The position numbers were made by a program, and so were the translations under genes. From positions 434,001 through 498,000 of the forward strand of contig JAKOVH010000030.1 of NCBI GenBank assembly GCA_029782145.1: DNA of 64,000 nucleotides. The letters are read 5' to 3'. The notes below the pieces were generated by a model that was not told the DNA's origin, did not search any database, and saw only the letters and a list, made by a program, of their open reading frames with translations. Position 1 is the stretch's first letter; each line of letters starts with the position of its first letter. The DNA comes from Actinomycetes bacterium (GTDB lineage Bacteria > Actinomycetota > Acidimicrobiia > Acidimicrobiales > Acidimicrobilacustridaceae). Positions 16,347-24,743 of this stretch are shown piece by piece.

Positions 16347-18251
16347 TCAGCGGACGGCCGGCGCCCGCAACGACCGCAGGAACGCCTCTGCCTCGGCCCG
16401 GTCGCGGGTGCGACGCATCGGCGGGAGGGCGTTGACGACGTCCCACCGGTAGCGGGCGCTGGTGGCGAGGCGAGGATCGAGCACGGCCACGACCCCCCGG
16501 TCGGTGGCGGTGCGGATCAGGCGCCCGGCGCCCTGGGCGAGCAACGTGGTGGCGCGGGGGAGGTCGACCAGCCGGAAGGCGTCGGCGCGGGCCCGTTCCC
16601 GGCGGGCCTGGAAGAGCGGGTCGTCGGGCCGGGGGAACGGCAGCCGGTCGATGGTGACCAGCGTGAGCGTGTCGCCCGGGACGTCGACGCCCTGCCAGAA
16701 CCCCATGGTGGCGAACAGGCACGTCTCCGGCTCGGCGGAGAAGCGGGCCACCAGCGCCGGCTTGGGCAGCTCGTCCTGGGCCAGCACCTCCACCCGGAGC
16801 CGGGGCCGGAGCGCCTCGACCGCCGCCTGCAGGGCCCGGTAGCTGGTGAACAGCGCCATGGTGCGGCCACCGGCGGCCTCGATGAGCGCGGCCAGCTCGT
16901 CGTGCACCGCGGCGTCGAAGGCCGCCGAGCGCGGGTCGGGGAGGTGCGCCGCGCAGTAGAGCACCGCCTGGCTCTGGTAGTCGAACGGGCTGCCGACGTC
17001 GAGGCGGTCGAACCCGTCCTCGGGCAGGCCCACCCGCTCGGGCAGCGCCGCGGGCAGCGTGGCGCTGGTGAGCACGGCGGTGCACCGTGGCCACAACGAC
17101 TCGGCGAGCAGCTCGCCCACGTCGATGGGCGCCAGCCGCAGGACCGGGTGCTCGGCCGTGCCCTCCACCCACGAAACCTCGCCGGGGCGGACCTCCTGCA
17201 CGGCGTCGACGTCGTCGATCAACGACGTCGCCGCCTGCAGGGCCCGCACCTTGCGCGCCGCCACGTCGCCCGGGCCGTCGTCGGGCACCTGTCGCAGGGC
17301 GGCCATGACCTGCTCGAGGCGCGCCCGGGCCAGGCCGAGCACCCGCGCCGGCTCCCCGTCGAGGCGCCCGCGCAGGCGACGGCCGCGCTCCTCGGCCAGG
17401 GCGGCGCGCCAGGCCCCGGCCAGCTCGTCGACGCCCTCCACCAGCTCGGCGTCGTCGACGATGGCCGCCAGCGACCGTGCCATCGCGGTGAACCGACCGC
17501 CGGTGAGCTCCACCCCGGCGGTGGCGGCCACGGTGTCCTCGAGCTGGTGGGCCTCGTCGACCACGACGATGTCGTGCTCGGGCAGCACCGCCCCGCCGGT
17601 CGCCAGGTGCATGCCGTAGAGGTGGGTGTTGACGACCACCACGTCGGCCTCGGCGGCCGCCCGCCGGGCCTTCTCGGCGAAGCACACGTCGCCCTTGGGG
17701 CACTTGCCGGCCCCGGGGCACTCACGCGGCCCGACGCTCACCGCCGCCCACGCCCGGGGCGAGGGCTCCCGGTCGAGCTCGCTACGGTCGCCGGTCTCCG
17801 ACGACTCCGCCCAGCGCGACAGCGCGGCGATCTCCTCGGCCGGCGGGCGGGGACCGACGTCGAGGGCGAGCTGGTCGCCCGCGCCCAGCTCGCGGACCCG
17901 CTGCAGGCACACGTAGTTCGACCGGCCCTTCAGCACGGCGAACTCGAACGGCAGCTCCAGGTGCTCGGCCAGGTAGGGCAGGTCCTTGCCGGCCAGCTGG
18001 TCCTGCAACGCCTTGGTGGCGGTGGCCACCACCACCTTGCGGCCCGACAGGATCACCGGGACCAGGTAGGCGAAGGTCTTGCCGGTCCCCGTGCCGGCCT
18101 GCACGACCAGGTGACGACCGCCGGCGACGGCGCCGGCCACCGCCTCGGCCATGTCGAGCTGGCCGGTGCGGGCCTCGCCGGCGGGCAGCGAGGCGGTGAT
18201 GGCCTCCAGGGCCTTCCGCGCGTTGGCGGCGAGGCGGTCGGAGGGGCCCAT
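16347..18251 (-). CDS. dinG: DinG/XPD-family iron-sulfur DNA helicase
   Basis: 634 residues from ATG 18251, which carries a GGAGG 5 nt upstream. It is a superfamily 2 helicase: Walker A AGTGTGKT near residue 50, DEAH box VVVDEAHQLED, motif VI-like GAGRLIRT. The four cysteines of the 4Fe-4S domain are visible as NYVCLQRV followed by CPGAGKCPKGDVCF. DinG helicases unwind DNA forks, D-loops and R-loops in repair. A longer reading of the frame to 19073 would run through uppS on the other strand and is rejected. It is divergent from uppS by 51 nt. Confidence 0.92.
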   Translation of the reverse strand: MGPSDRLAANARKALEAITASLPAGEARTGQLDMAEAVAGAVAGGRHLVVQAGTGTGKTFAYLVPVILSGRKVVVATATKALQDQLAGKDLPYLAEHLELPFEFAVLKGRSNYVCLQRVRELGAGDQLALDVGPRPPAEEIAALSRWAESSETGDRSELDREPSPRAWAAVSVGPRECPGAGKCPKGDVCFAEKARRAAAEADVVVVNTHLYGMHLATGGAVLPEHDIVVVDEAHQLEDTVAATAGVELTGGRFTAMARSLAAIVDDAELVEGVDELAGAWRAALAEERGRRLRGRLDGEPARVLGLARARLEQVMAALRQVPDDGPGDVAARKVRALQAATSLIDDVDAVQEVRPGEVSWVEGTAEHPVLRLAPIDVGELLAESLWPRCTAVLTSATLPAALPERVGLPEDGFDRLDVGSPFDYQSQAVLYCAAHLPDPRSAAFDAAVHDELAALIEAAGGRTMALFTSYRALQAAVEALRPRLRVEVLAQDELPKPALVARFSAEPETCLFATMGFWQGVDVPGDTLTLVTIDRLPFPRPDDPLFQARRERARADAFRLVDLPRATTLLAQGAGRLIRTATDRGVVAVLDPRLATSARYRWDVVNALPPMRRTRDRAEAEAFLRSLRAPAVR

Positions 18252-18290
18252 GAGGCCTCCGAGCGTACCGGCGGCCGCCGGGCCCGGCGG

Positions 18291-18296
18291 TAACCT
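18291..18296 (+). promoter_or_regulatory. Probable -10 box (TAACCT) before uppS
   Basis: TAACCT ends 6 nt before GTG 18303 with no Shine-Dalgarno between, suggesting a leaderless uppS-recO transcript. Confidence 0.45.
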
Positions 18297-18302
18297 CCCG
18301 CC

Positions 18303-19022
18303 GTGGACGTCCCCGGCATCGACCCTGGCCGCATCCCCGTGCACGTGGCGGCGGTGATGGACGGCAACGGCCGGTGGGCGCAGCGCCGGGGGCTCAAGCG
18401 CACCGAAGGGCACGCCGCCGGCGAGGAGGCCCTGATGGACGCCGTCGAGGGGGCGCTCGACCTGGGCGTGAGGTGGCTCACCGTCTACGCCTTCTCCACC
18501 GAGAACTGGCGGCGGCCCACCGACGAGGTGCGGTTCCTGATGGGGTTCAACGAGTCGCTGCTGGTGCGCCGGCGCGACGAGCTGAACGACAAGGGCGTGC
18601 GCATCCGCTTCATCGGCCGGCGCGACTGGCGGGTGCCCAAGCGGCTGATCCGGCGGATCGACGAGTCGGTGGCGCTCACGCAGGCCAACCGCACCCTCAC
18701 CCTCACCATCGCCTTCAACTACGGCGGCAAGGCGGAGATCATCGACGCCGTGCGGCGCCTGGTCGACGAAGGGGTGCCGGCCGCGAAGATCGACGAGAAG
18801 GCCATCGCCCGCCGCCTCTACGACCCCGAGATGCCCGACCCCGACCTCCTGGTGCGCACCTCCGGCGAGTACCGCCTGTCGAACTTCCTGCTCTGGGAGG
18901 CGGCCTACAGCGAGCTGGTGTTCACCGAGGTGCTGTGGCCCGACTTCCGGCGCGAGCACCTCTTCGACGCGGTCCGCGAGTACCAGGCGCGCGACCGGCG
19001 CTTCGGCGGCCTGAGCGGGTGA
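18303..19022 (+). CDS. uppS: Isoprenyl transferase (undecaprenyl diphosphate synthase)
   Basis: 239 residues from GTG 18303. Family motifs are intact: HVAAVMDGNGRWAQRRGLKRTEGHAAG near the N-terminus (catalytic Asp and Arg), YAFSTENWRRP, and DLLVRTSGEYRLSNFLLWEAAYSELVFTEVLWPDF. The enzyme condenses isopentenyl diphosphate onto an allylic primer to make the cis-polyprenyl carrier lipid of cell-wall synthesis, at the membrane face. In the common motif RTSGExRLSNFL all key residues are present. The recO gene starts 4 nt after its stop, so the two are co-transcribed. Confidence 0.95.
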   Translation: MDVPGIDPGRIPVHVAAVMDGNGRWAQRRGLKRTEGHAAGEEALMDAVEGALDLGVRWLTVYAFSTENWRRPTDEVRFLMGFNESLLVRRRDELNDKGVRIRFIGRRDWRVPKRLIRRIDESVALTQANRTLTLTIAFNYGGKAEIIDAVRRLVDEGVPAAKIDEKAIARRLYDPEMPDPDLLVRTSGEYRLSNFLLWEAAYSELVFTEVLWPDFRREHLFDAVREYQARDRRFGGLSG

Positions 19023-19026
19023 CGCG

Positions 19027-19752
19027 GTGAGCCGCGGCACCCTCCACCGCGACGAGGCCGTGGTGCTGCGCACCTACAAGCTGGGCGAGGCCGACCGCAT
19101 CGTGGTGCTGCTCACCCGGGGGCGAGGCAAGGTGCGCGCCGTCGCCAAGGGCGTGCGCAAGACGAAGTCGAAGTTCGGCGGCCGGCTGGAGCCGACCAGC
19201 CACGTCGCGGTGCAGCTCTACGAGGGCCGCGAGCTCGACATCGTCACCCAGGCCGAGACCATCGACCGGTTCCGCGCCGTGCGCGAGGACCTCGACCGCT
19301 TCGCCCGGGCCTCGGCCATGCTCGAGACGGCCGACCAGCTGGCCCAGGAGGGCGAGGTCAACCCCCGCCTCCACCAGATGCTGGTGGGCGCCCTGCGCAC
19401 CCTCGACGCCTCCGACTCACCGCTCGTGGTGCCGGCGTTCTTCTGGAAGGTGCTGGCGCTGGAGGGCTACCGGCCCGAGGTCGACGCCTGCGTGCAGTGC
19501 GGCGCCGACGACGTGTCCCTCGTGGCGTTCGACCTCGACGCGGGCGGCCTGCTGTGCCGCACCTGCCGCCGGGGCCAGTCGGTGTCACCCGAGGCGGTGG
19601 CGCTGTTGCAGATGATCCTCGGCGGCCGGCTCAACGAGGCCCTGGCGGTGCCGCCGTCGCCCGCCACCCACGAGGTCGACCACCTCGCCACCCGGGCCGT
19701 CGAGCACCACCTCGAGCGCCGCCTGCGCTCGGTCACCGTCCTCGACCACTGA
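19027..19752 (+). CDS. recO: DNA repair protein RecO
   Basis: 241 residues from GTG 19027, 4 nt after the uppS stop. The N-terminal OB fold (LHRDEAVVLRTYKLGEADRIVVLLTRGRGKVRAVAKGVRKTKSKFGGRLEP) is typical of RecO, and a C-terminal zinc-binding motif with CVQC and CRTC follows. RecO acts with RecR to load RecA onto SSB-coated single-stranded DNA. The uppS-recO pairing is common in actinobacteria. The length is normal. Confidence 0.93.
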   Translation: MSRGTLHRDEAVVLRTYKLGEADRIVVLLTRGRGKVRAVAKGVRKTKSKFGGRLEPTSHVAVQLYEGRELDIVTQAETIDRFRAVREDLDRFARASAMLETADQLAQEGEVNPRLHQMLVGALRTLDASDSPLVVPAFFWKVLALEGYRPEVDACVQCGADDVSLVAFDLDAGGLLCRTCRRGQSVSPEAVALLQMILGGRLNEALAVPPSPATHEVDHLATRAVEHHLERRLRSVTVLDH

Positions 19753-19842
19753 TCGACCGGTTCCGAGCGGAGCCGTCCCGGAGCGGCTGGTACGTTCGGC
19801 CGTCCGAGCGCCGGCTGGGCGACATGCGACACAGGGGGAACG

Positions 19843-22236
19843 ATGACCGACGGACGGGTGCTGCCCCTCGCCGGGCTGCGGGTGGTCGACGCGACGGTCG
19901 AGCACGCCGAACTGGCGTCCCGGCTGCTCGGCGACCTGGGCGCCGAGGTGGTCAAGGTCGAGCCGCCGGAGGGCTCGCCGGCCCGCTCCCTGGCGCCGGT
20001 GCGCCGGGGCGTCTCGCTGGCCTTCGCCGTGCGCAACGCCGGCAAGCTGGGCGTGGCCCTCGACCTCACCGACGGGGCCGACGTCGAGCGCTTCCACGAG
20101 CTCTTGCGCCACGCCGACGTGCTGGTCACGTCGGCAGCCGGCCTGGGCGAGGGCCTCACGGTCGACGGGATCGCCGCCGCCCACCCGCACCTGGTCGTGG
20201 CCGCCGCCACCCCCTACGGCCTCACCGGCCCGTGGTCGGGCCGGGCCGCCACCGACCAGGTCCTCTCCGCCACCGGCGGCATGACGTTCAAGGCCGGCGT
20301 CACCACCAGGGAGCCGCTGCCCGCGCCGGGCCAGTTCTGCAACGACGTGGCCAGCTCGCTCGTGGCGTGGGCCATCCTGTGCGCCCTGTGGCAGCGCGAG
20401 CAGAGCGGCGCCGGCCAGCTGCTCGACATCTCGGTCAACGAAGCCCTCGCCCAGACCGCCGACTGGTCGCTGCCCAACTTCTCGGTCCGCCAGGCCATGG
20501 GCTTCGAGGGCACCGACGTGCGCAACGGCTCGGGGCCCGTCTACCCGATCTTCCGCTGCCGCGACGGCTACGTCCGGCTCATCGTGCTCAGCCCGGTGCA
20601 GTGGCGGGCGATGCGGGCCTGGCTGGGCGAGCCCGAGTACCTCCAGGACGAGGAGTACGACAGCTTCCCGGGGCGCTTCGCCATCGCCGAGGCCGTGCTC
20701 AACCCCCTCTACGAGGAGCTCTTCGCCGACATGAGCGTGGAGACGGTGTCGGAGGAGGCGCAGAAGCGCGGCATCGTCTGCACGCCGGTGCTCGACCCGC
20801 CTCGGGTGCTCACCAACGAGCACTTCGCGTCCCGAGGCACGTTCACGGACCTCGAGGTGGCGCCGGGTGTGGTCGCTCGCGCGTCGTCGGGGTTCTTCGA
20901 GCTGGACGGCGAGCGGGCCGGCCCCACCGCGCCGCCGCCGGCGGTCGGCCAGCACACCGAGCAGGTCTTCTCGTCGCTGGGCGAGGCTCGCACGGCCGCA
21001 CCGCTCTCCGAGCCGTCCCTGCCGCTCGCCGGGCTGCGGGTCATGGACTTCGGCCAGGGCGCGGTGGGCGTCGAGGCGGGCCGGCTGTTCGCCGAGTACG
21101 GCGCCGACGTGCTGAAGATCGAGAGCCGGTCGCACTACGACTTCATCCGTGTCATCACCGGCATCGAGATGGGCCCGTCGTTCGCGTCGTCGAGCCGGTC
21201 CAAGCGTGGGTTCGGGGTGAACGCCCGCACCCCGGAGGGCCGCGACATCCTGCGCCAGCTCGCCAAGGTGTCCGACGTGGTGATCGAGAACGGCACCACC
21301 GGGGTGATGGACGACCTGGGCGTCGGCTACCGCGACCTGTCGGCGGTGAACCCGGGCATCGCCATGGCCGCCAGCCAGCTCATGGGGTCGCGGGGCCTGT
21401 GGGCCGACTGGCGCGGCTACGGGCCGAGCACCCAGGCGCCCGGCGGGCTGTCGTACCTGTGGAGCTACGAGGACGAGGAGGAGCCGGCCGGCACGGCGTC
21501 GATCTTCCCCGACCACTTCGTCGGTCGGCTGTGCGCGGTCGGCGCGCTGGCCACCCTGCTCGGCCGTCGACGGGGCACGGTGAGCGGCGGGTTCGTCGAG
21601 ATCGCCCAGGTCGAGGCGGTGACCGGGGTGCTCTCCGACCTGCTGGCCGCCGAGTCGCTCGAGCCCGCCTCGGTGCGGCCCCGCGGCGTGCACACCGAGC
21701 GGGGCACGCCGGGCGCGAACTACCGCTGCGCCGGCGACGACGACTGGGTGGCCATCACCTGCCGCGACGACGCCGACTGGGCCGCCCTGGCCCGGGTGAT
21801 GGGCCGGCCCGAGCTGGCCGACGACCCCCGGTTCGCCACGCTGGAGGGCCGCCGGGCCAACGTGGCCGAGCTCGACGCCCTGGTGGGGAAGTGGACCGCC
21901 GGGCTCGACCGCTTCGAGGTCGCCGACCGCTGCCAAGCGGCGGGCGTGCCGGCTGGGGCCATGCTCCACAGCCGGGACCTGGCCACCAACGAGCACCTCG
22001 TCGCCCGGGGGTTCCCCGTGCCCGTCGACCAGCCGGCCGTGGGCACCATCCTGCTCGAGGGCCCGGCGTTCTTCGGGCCGGCCATCGCCCCGCCGGTGGA
22101 GGCGCCGGCGCCGTGGCTGGGCGAGCACACCGAGGTCGTCTGCACCGAGCTGCTCGGCATGGACCGCGCCGAGGTGCAGCGGCTGGTCGACGCCGGAGTG
22201 CTCGAGATCACGCCTGTCGACCAGCGGCCCGGCTGA
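19843..22236 (+). CDS. Tandem-domain CaiB/BaiF family CoA-transferase
   Basis: 797 residues from ATG 19843 (GGGGGAAC upstream), about twice the length of an ordinary family III CoA-transferase. Both halves begin with the diagnostic pattern: PLAGLRVVDATVEHAELASRLLGDLGAEVVKVEPP and, near residue 392, PLAGLRVMDFGQGAVGVEAGRLFAEYGADVLKIES. Family III enzymes move CoA between carboxylic acids by a covalent Asp intermediate. At the place where formyl-CoA transferase has a QDA motif I read NEA in the first half and VEA in the second, so catalysis needs checking. The gene stands alone between recO and a convergent RDD gene only 6 nt away. The substrate is unknown; fatty, bile or aromatic acids are possible. 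Confidence 0.88.
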   Translation: MTDGRVLPLAGLRVVDATVEHAELASRLLGDLGAEVVKVEPPEGSPARSLAPVRRGVSLAFAVRNAGKLGVALDLTDGADVERFHELLRHADVLVTSAAGLGEGLTVDGIAAAHPHLVVAAATPYGLTGPWSGRAATDQVLSATGGMTFKAGVTTREPLPAPGQFCNDVASSLVAWAILCALWQREQSGAGQLLDISVNEALAQTADWSLPNFSVRQAMGFEGTDVRNGSGPVYPIFRCRDGYVRLIVLSPVQWRAMRAWLGEPEYLQDEEYDSFPGRFAIAEAVLNPLYEELFADMSVETVSEEAQKRGIVCTPVLDPPRVLTNEHFASRGTFTDLEVAPGVVARASSGFFELDGERAGPTAPPPAVGQHTEQVFSSLGEARTAAPLSEPSLPLAGLRVMDFGQGAVGVEAGRLFAEYGADVLKIESRSHYDFIRVITGIEMGPSFASSSRSKRGFGVNARTPEGRDILRQLAKVSDVVIENGTTGVMDDLGVGYRDLSAVNPGIAMAASQLMGSRGLWADWRGYGPSTQAPGGLSYLWSYEDEEEPAGTASIFPDHFVGRLCAVGALATLLGRRRGTVSGGFVEIAQVEAVTGVLSDLLAAESLEPASVRPRGVHTERGTPGANYRCAGDDDWVAITCRDDADWAALARVMGRPELADDPRFATLEGRRANVAELDALVGKWTAGLDRFEVADRCQAAGVPAGAMLHSRDLATNEHLVARGFPVPVDQPAVGTILLEGPAFFGPAIAPPVEAPAPWLGEHTEVVCTELLGMDRAEVQRLVDAGVLEITPVDQRPG

Positions 22237-22242
22237 GGCCGC

Positions 22243-23046
22243 TCAGCGGTCGAGCGGTCGCCAGCGGCCGGTCGGCTCGTCGTAGCGCTGCCACTCCTGG
22301 GTGGCCTGGTCGAACAGGAGCCACTGCCGGCGGGCCGGGTCCCACTGGATGTAGGCCCGCCGCTGCGGATCCCACACCGGCCCGGCCTGCGCGCCCGGAG
22401 GCGTCGCCGGTGCCACCGGTGCCATCGGTGGCGTGGCGATCGGTGGCGTCGGGGGCAGTGACGGGTAGGCGCTGGCGGTGAGGTCGACGGGCGCCGGCGG
22501 CGGCGACGGCCGCAGCTCCAGGCGCCGGCCGAACCACTCGTGGTCGACGACGTAGCTGCTCGCCGCCATGTCGCCCACCCGCCGGTGGTCCGGTGTCGCC
22601 GCCACCGTGACGATGCCGACCAGCGGCACGCAGCAGGGGACGTAGTCGACGACACCGGCGACGCTGCGCACGAGCGCCCGGCCGACCCCGAGCGGATGCC
22701 CGTCGCCGTCGACGGTGACGAGGCCGGTGAGCATGGTGCCCACGGTGCGACCGGTGAGCCCCCGTTGCACCACGAACACCCCGACGAGGTAGGCGGCCCA
22801 CACGAGGGCGAGCAGCGCCATGGGCCAACCCTCCACGTAGCGGTCGTCGATGTTCGAGCACAGGGCCTTGCCGCTGCAGGGCTCGATGCCCAGGCGGGTG
22901 ACCGCCGCCGGGACCTGCTGGGAGGCGAGCAGCCAGAAGCTCACCGTGAAGACCCAGAGGATGCCGACGTCGATGGCGGCGGCGAGGAACCGCCGGCCCA
23001 CCACCGCCGTCGGGTCGGTCGCGGGAGTCGTGTCCACGGTGTGCAC
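22243..23046 (-). CDS. RDD-family membrane protein with Trp-rich tail
   Basis: About 267 residues if started at GTG 23046; an ATG at 23100 is possible but would crowd the divergent glyS promoter. Residues 10-170 are an RDD domain (Arg in VVGRRFLAAAIDVGILWVF, Asp in the helix, three to four membrane segments, VGTMLTGLVTVDGDGHPLGVGRALVRS). The C-terminal 95 residues carry a Pro-rich spacer and a short repeated pattern with Trp and Tyr (DPQRRAYIQWDP, RRQWLLFDQATQEWQRYDEPTGRWRPL), resembling DUF2510-type surface-interaction modules. Function is unknown; RDD proteins may be transporters. Confidence 0.8.
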   Translation of the reverse strand: MHTVDTTPATDPTAVVGRRFLAAAIDVGILWVFTVSFWLLASQQVPAAVTRLGIEPCSGKALCSNIDDRYVEGWPMALLALVWAAYLVGVFVVQRGLTGRTVGTMLTGLVTVDGDGHPLGVGRALVRSVAGVVDYVPCCVPLVGIVTVAATPDHRRVGDMAASSYVVDHEWFGRRLELRPSPPPAPVDLTASAYPSLPPTPPIATPPMAPVAPATPPGAQAGPVWDPQRRAYIQWDPARRQWLLFDQATQEWQRYDEPTGRWRPLDR

Positions 23047-23100
23047 GGGGCCATTGTGACCCACGCCGGATCGGCTGCCGGAGCGGCGGAGGGTGCCCAC

Positions 23101-23106
23101 TACGCT
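23101..23106 (+). promoter_or_regulatory. Probable -10 box (TACGCT) before glyS
   Basis: TACGCT ends 8 nt before the ATG at 23115 with no ribosome binding site between, consistent with a leaderless mRNA. Confidence 0.5.
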
Positions 23107-23114
23107 GGCTCGCC

Positions 23115-24470
23115 ATGCCCGACGCCGCCGACACCGATCTCCCCACGCCCATCGAGGTGCCCAACGACGCCTCCCTGATGGAGAAGATCGTCAACCTCTC
23201 CAAGCGGCGCGGCTTCGTCTTCCCGTCGGCGGAGATCTACGGCGGCTTCCGCTCCACCTACGACTACGGCCCCATCGGCGTGCAGCTGCTGCGCAACGTC
23301 AAGGACGCCTGGTGGCGCTCGATGGTGCAGATGCGCGACGACGTCGTCGGCCTCGACGCCTCCATCCTGTCGCCCCCGGCCATCTGGGAGGCCTCGGGCC
23401 ACCTCAAGAACTTCACCGACCCGCTGGTCGACTGCAAGGCCTGCCACGAGCGCTTCCGCGAGGACCAGCTCGAGGATCCCCGCACCTGCCCGAACTGCGG
23501 GGCCACCGACAGCTTCACCGAAGCCCGGCAGTTCAACCTCATGTTCAAGACCCACGCCGGGCCGGTCGAGCACGAGGGCGCCGTCGCCTACCTGCGCCCC
23601 GAGACGGCCCAGGGCATGTTCATCAACTTCTCGAACGTGCTGCAGTCGAGCCGCAAGAAGCCGCCGTTCGGCATCGCCCAGATCGGCAAGTCGTTCCGCA
23701 ACGAGATCACGCCCGGCAACTTCGTGTTCCGCACCCGCGAGTTCGAGCAGATGGAGCTCGAGTTCTTCGTGCCGCCCGACGAGGCCGACCGGTGGTACGA
23801 GTACTGGGTCGACGCCCGCTACCAGTGGTACGTCGAGCTCGGCATCCCCACCGAGAAGCTGCGCATCCGCCCCCACGACCCCGACGAGCTGAGCCACTAC
23901 TCCTCGGGCACCGCCGACGTGGAGTTCTTGTTCCCGTGGGGCTGGGGGGAGCTCGAGGGCATCGCCAACCGCGGCGACTACGACCTCACCCAGCACGCCA
24001 CCCACTCGGGCGAGAAGCTCGACTACTTCGACCAGGCCACCAACACCCGCTACGTCCCCCACGTCATCGAGCCGGCCGCCGGCGCCACCCGCACGATGAT
24101 GGCGTTCCTGCTCGCTGCCTACGACGAGGAGGAGGTCAGGGGGGAGGTCCGCACGGTGTTGCGCCTGCACCCGCGCCTGGCGCCCTACAAGGTGGCGGTG
24201 CTGCCGCTGTCGAAGAAGGACACGCTCACGCCGCTGGCCCGCGAGGTGCTCCAGCTGCTGCAGCCGCACCTGATGTGCGACTACGACGAGACCCAGGCCA
24301 TCGGCCGGCGCTACCGCCGCCAGGACGAGCTGGGCACCCCGTACTGCGTCACCGTCGACTTCGACAGCCTGGAGGACCGGGCCGTCACCGTGCGCGAGCG
24401 CGACTCCATGGCCCAGGACCGCGTGGCCGTCGACGACCTGCTGGGGCACCTCCTGCCCAAGCTCGCCTGA
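23115..24470 (+). CDS. glyS: Glycyl-tRNA synthetase (dimeric alpha2 type)
   Basis: 451 residues, a class II aminoacyl-tRNA synthetase. Visible are the N-terminal KRRGFVFPSAEIYGGFRSTYDYGPIG, the zinc-like insert CKACHERF plus CPNCGA, motif 2 FRNEITPGNFVFRTREFEQMELEFF, GTADVEFLFPWGWGELEGIANRGDYDL and motif 3 EPAAGATRTMMAFL, then the anticodon-binding domain APYKVAVLPLSKKDTLTPLAREV. The single-chain form is the one used by actinobacteria. The two palindromic repeats that follow the stop may act as terminators. Confidence 0.97.
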   Translation: MPDAADTDLPTPIEVPNDASLMEKIVNLSKRRGFVFPSAEIYGGFRSTYDYGPIGVQLLRNVKDAWWRSMVQMRDDVVGLDASILSPPAIWEASGHLKNFTDPLVDCKACHERFREDQLEDPRTCPNCGATDSFTEARQFNLMFKTHAGPVEHEGAVAYLRPETAQGMFINFSNVLQSSRKKPPFGIAQIGKSFRNEITPGNFVFRTREFEQMELEFFVPPDEADRWYEYWVDARYQWYVELGIPTEKLRIRPHDPDELSHYSSGTADVEFLFPWGWGELEGIANRGDYDLTQHATHSGEKLDYFDQATNTRYVPHVIEPAAGATRTMMAFLLAAYDEEEVRGEVRTVLRLHPRLAPYKVAVLPLSKKDTLTPLAREVLQLLQPHLMCDYDETQAIGRRYRRQDELGTPYCVTVDFDSLEDRAVTVRERDSMAQDRVAVDDLLGHLLPKLA

Positions 24471-24479
24471 CCCTCACCC

Positions 24480-24526
24480 AAGCTGGTTCTGCCTGTTCCG
24501 GTTCCCGGAACGTCCGGAACCAGCTT
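24480..24526. repeat. Palindromic element, copy 1 (REP-like, probable terminator)
   Basis: 47 bp with outer arms AAGCTGGTTC / GAACCAGCTT and an inner perfect stem GTTCCGG / CCGGAAC. It starts 10 nt after the glyS stop. It is followed 16 nt later by a near-identical second copy, which suggests a mobile or repeated element rather than a simple terminator. Confidence 0.75.
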
Positions 24527-24542
24527 CGCTCAGCCTCGCCCG

Positions 24543-24589
24543 AAGCTGGTTCTGCGTGTTCCGGTTCCCGGAACGTTCAGAACCAGCTT
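24543..24589. repeat. Palindromic element, copy 2
   Basis: Second copy of the 47-bp palindrome, with arms AAGCTGGTTCTG / CAGAACCAGCTT (one pair longer than copy 1) and the same inner stem. The two copies differ at only a few positions, mostly as compensated changes that preserve pairing. The tandem array lies between glyS and ppdK. Confidence 0.75.
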
Positions 24590-24743
24590 TCGGGGGAGGA
24601 AGGGGTGGGGAAGGAGCGGGCGCCGGGTGGTCGGCGCGGTTCGGGACCGACGGCCCACCGGTCGCGGTCGGACGGGCCTTCCCACGCGGCGCCACCTCGG
24701 TAGCGTCGGGGAGCGACCACCCCTGACGCGAAGCGAGGTCGGC

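Noticed and set aside
18252-19073. N-terminal extension of the dinG-like helicase to 19073
   Set aside because: It lies antisense to uppS and has no family similarity. ATG 18251 with GGAGG gives a normal DinG length.
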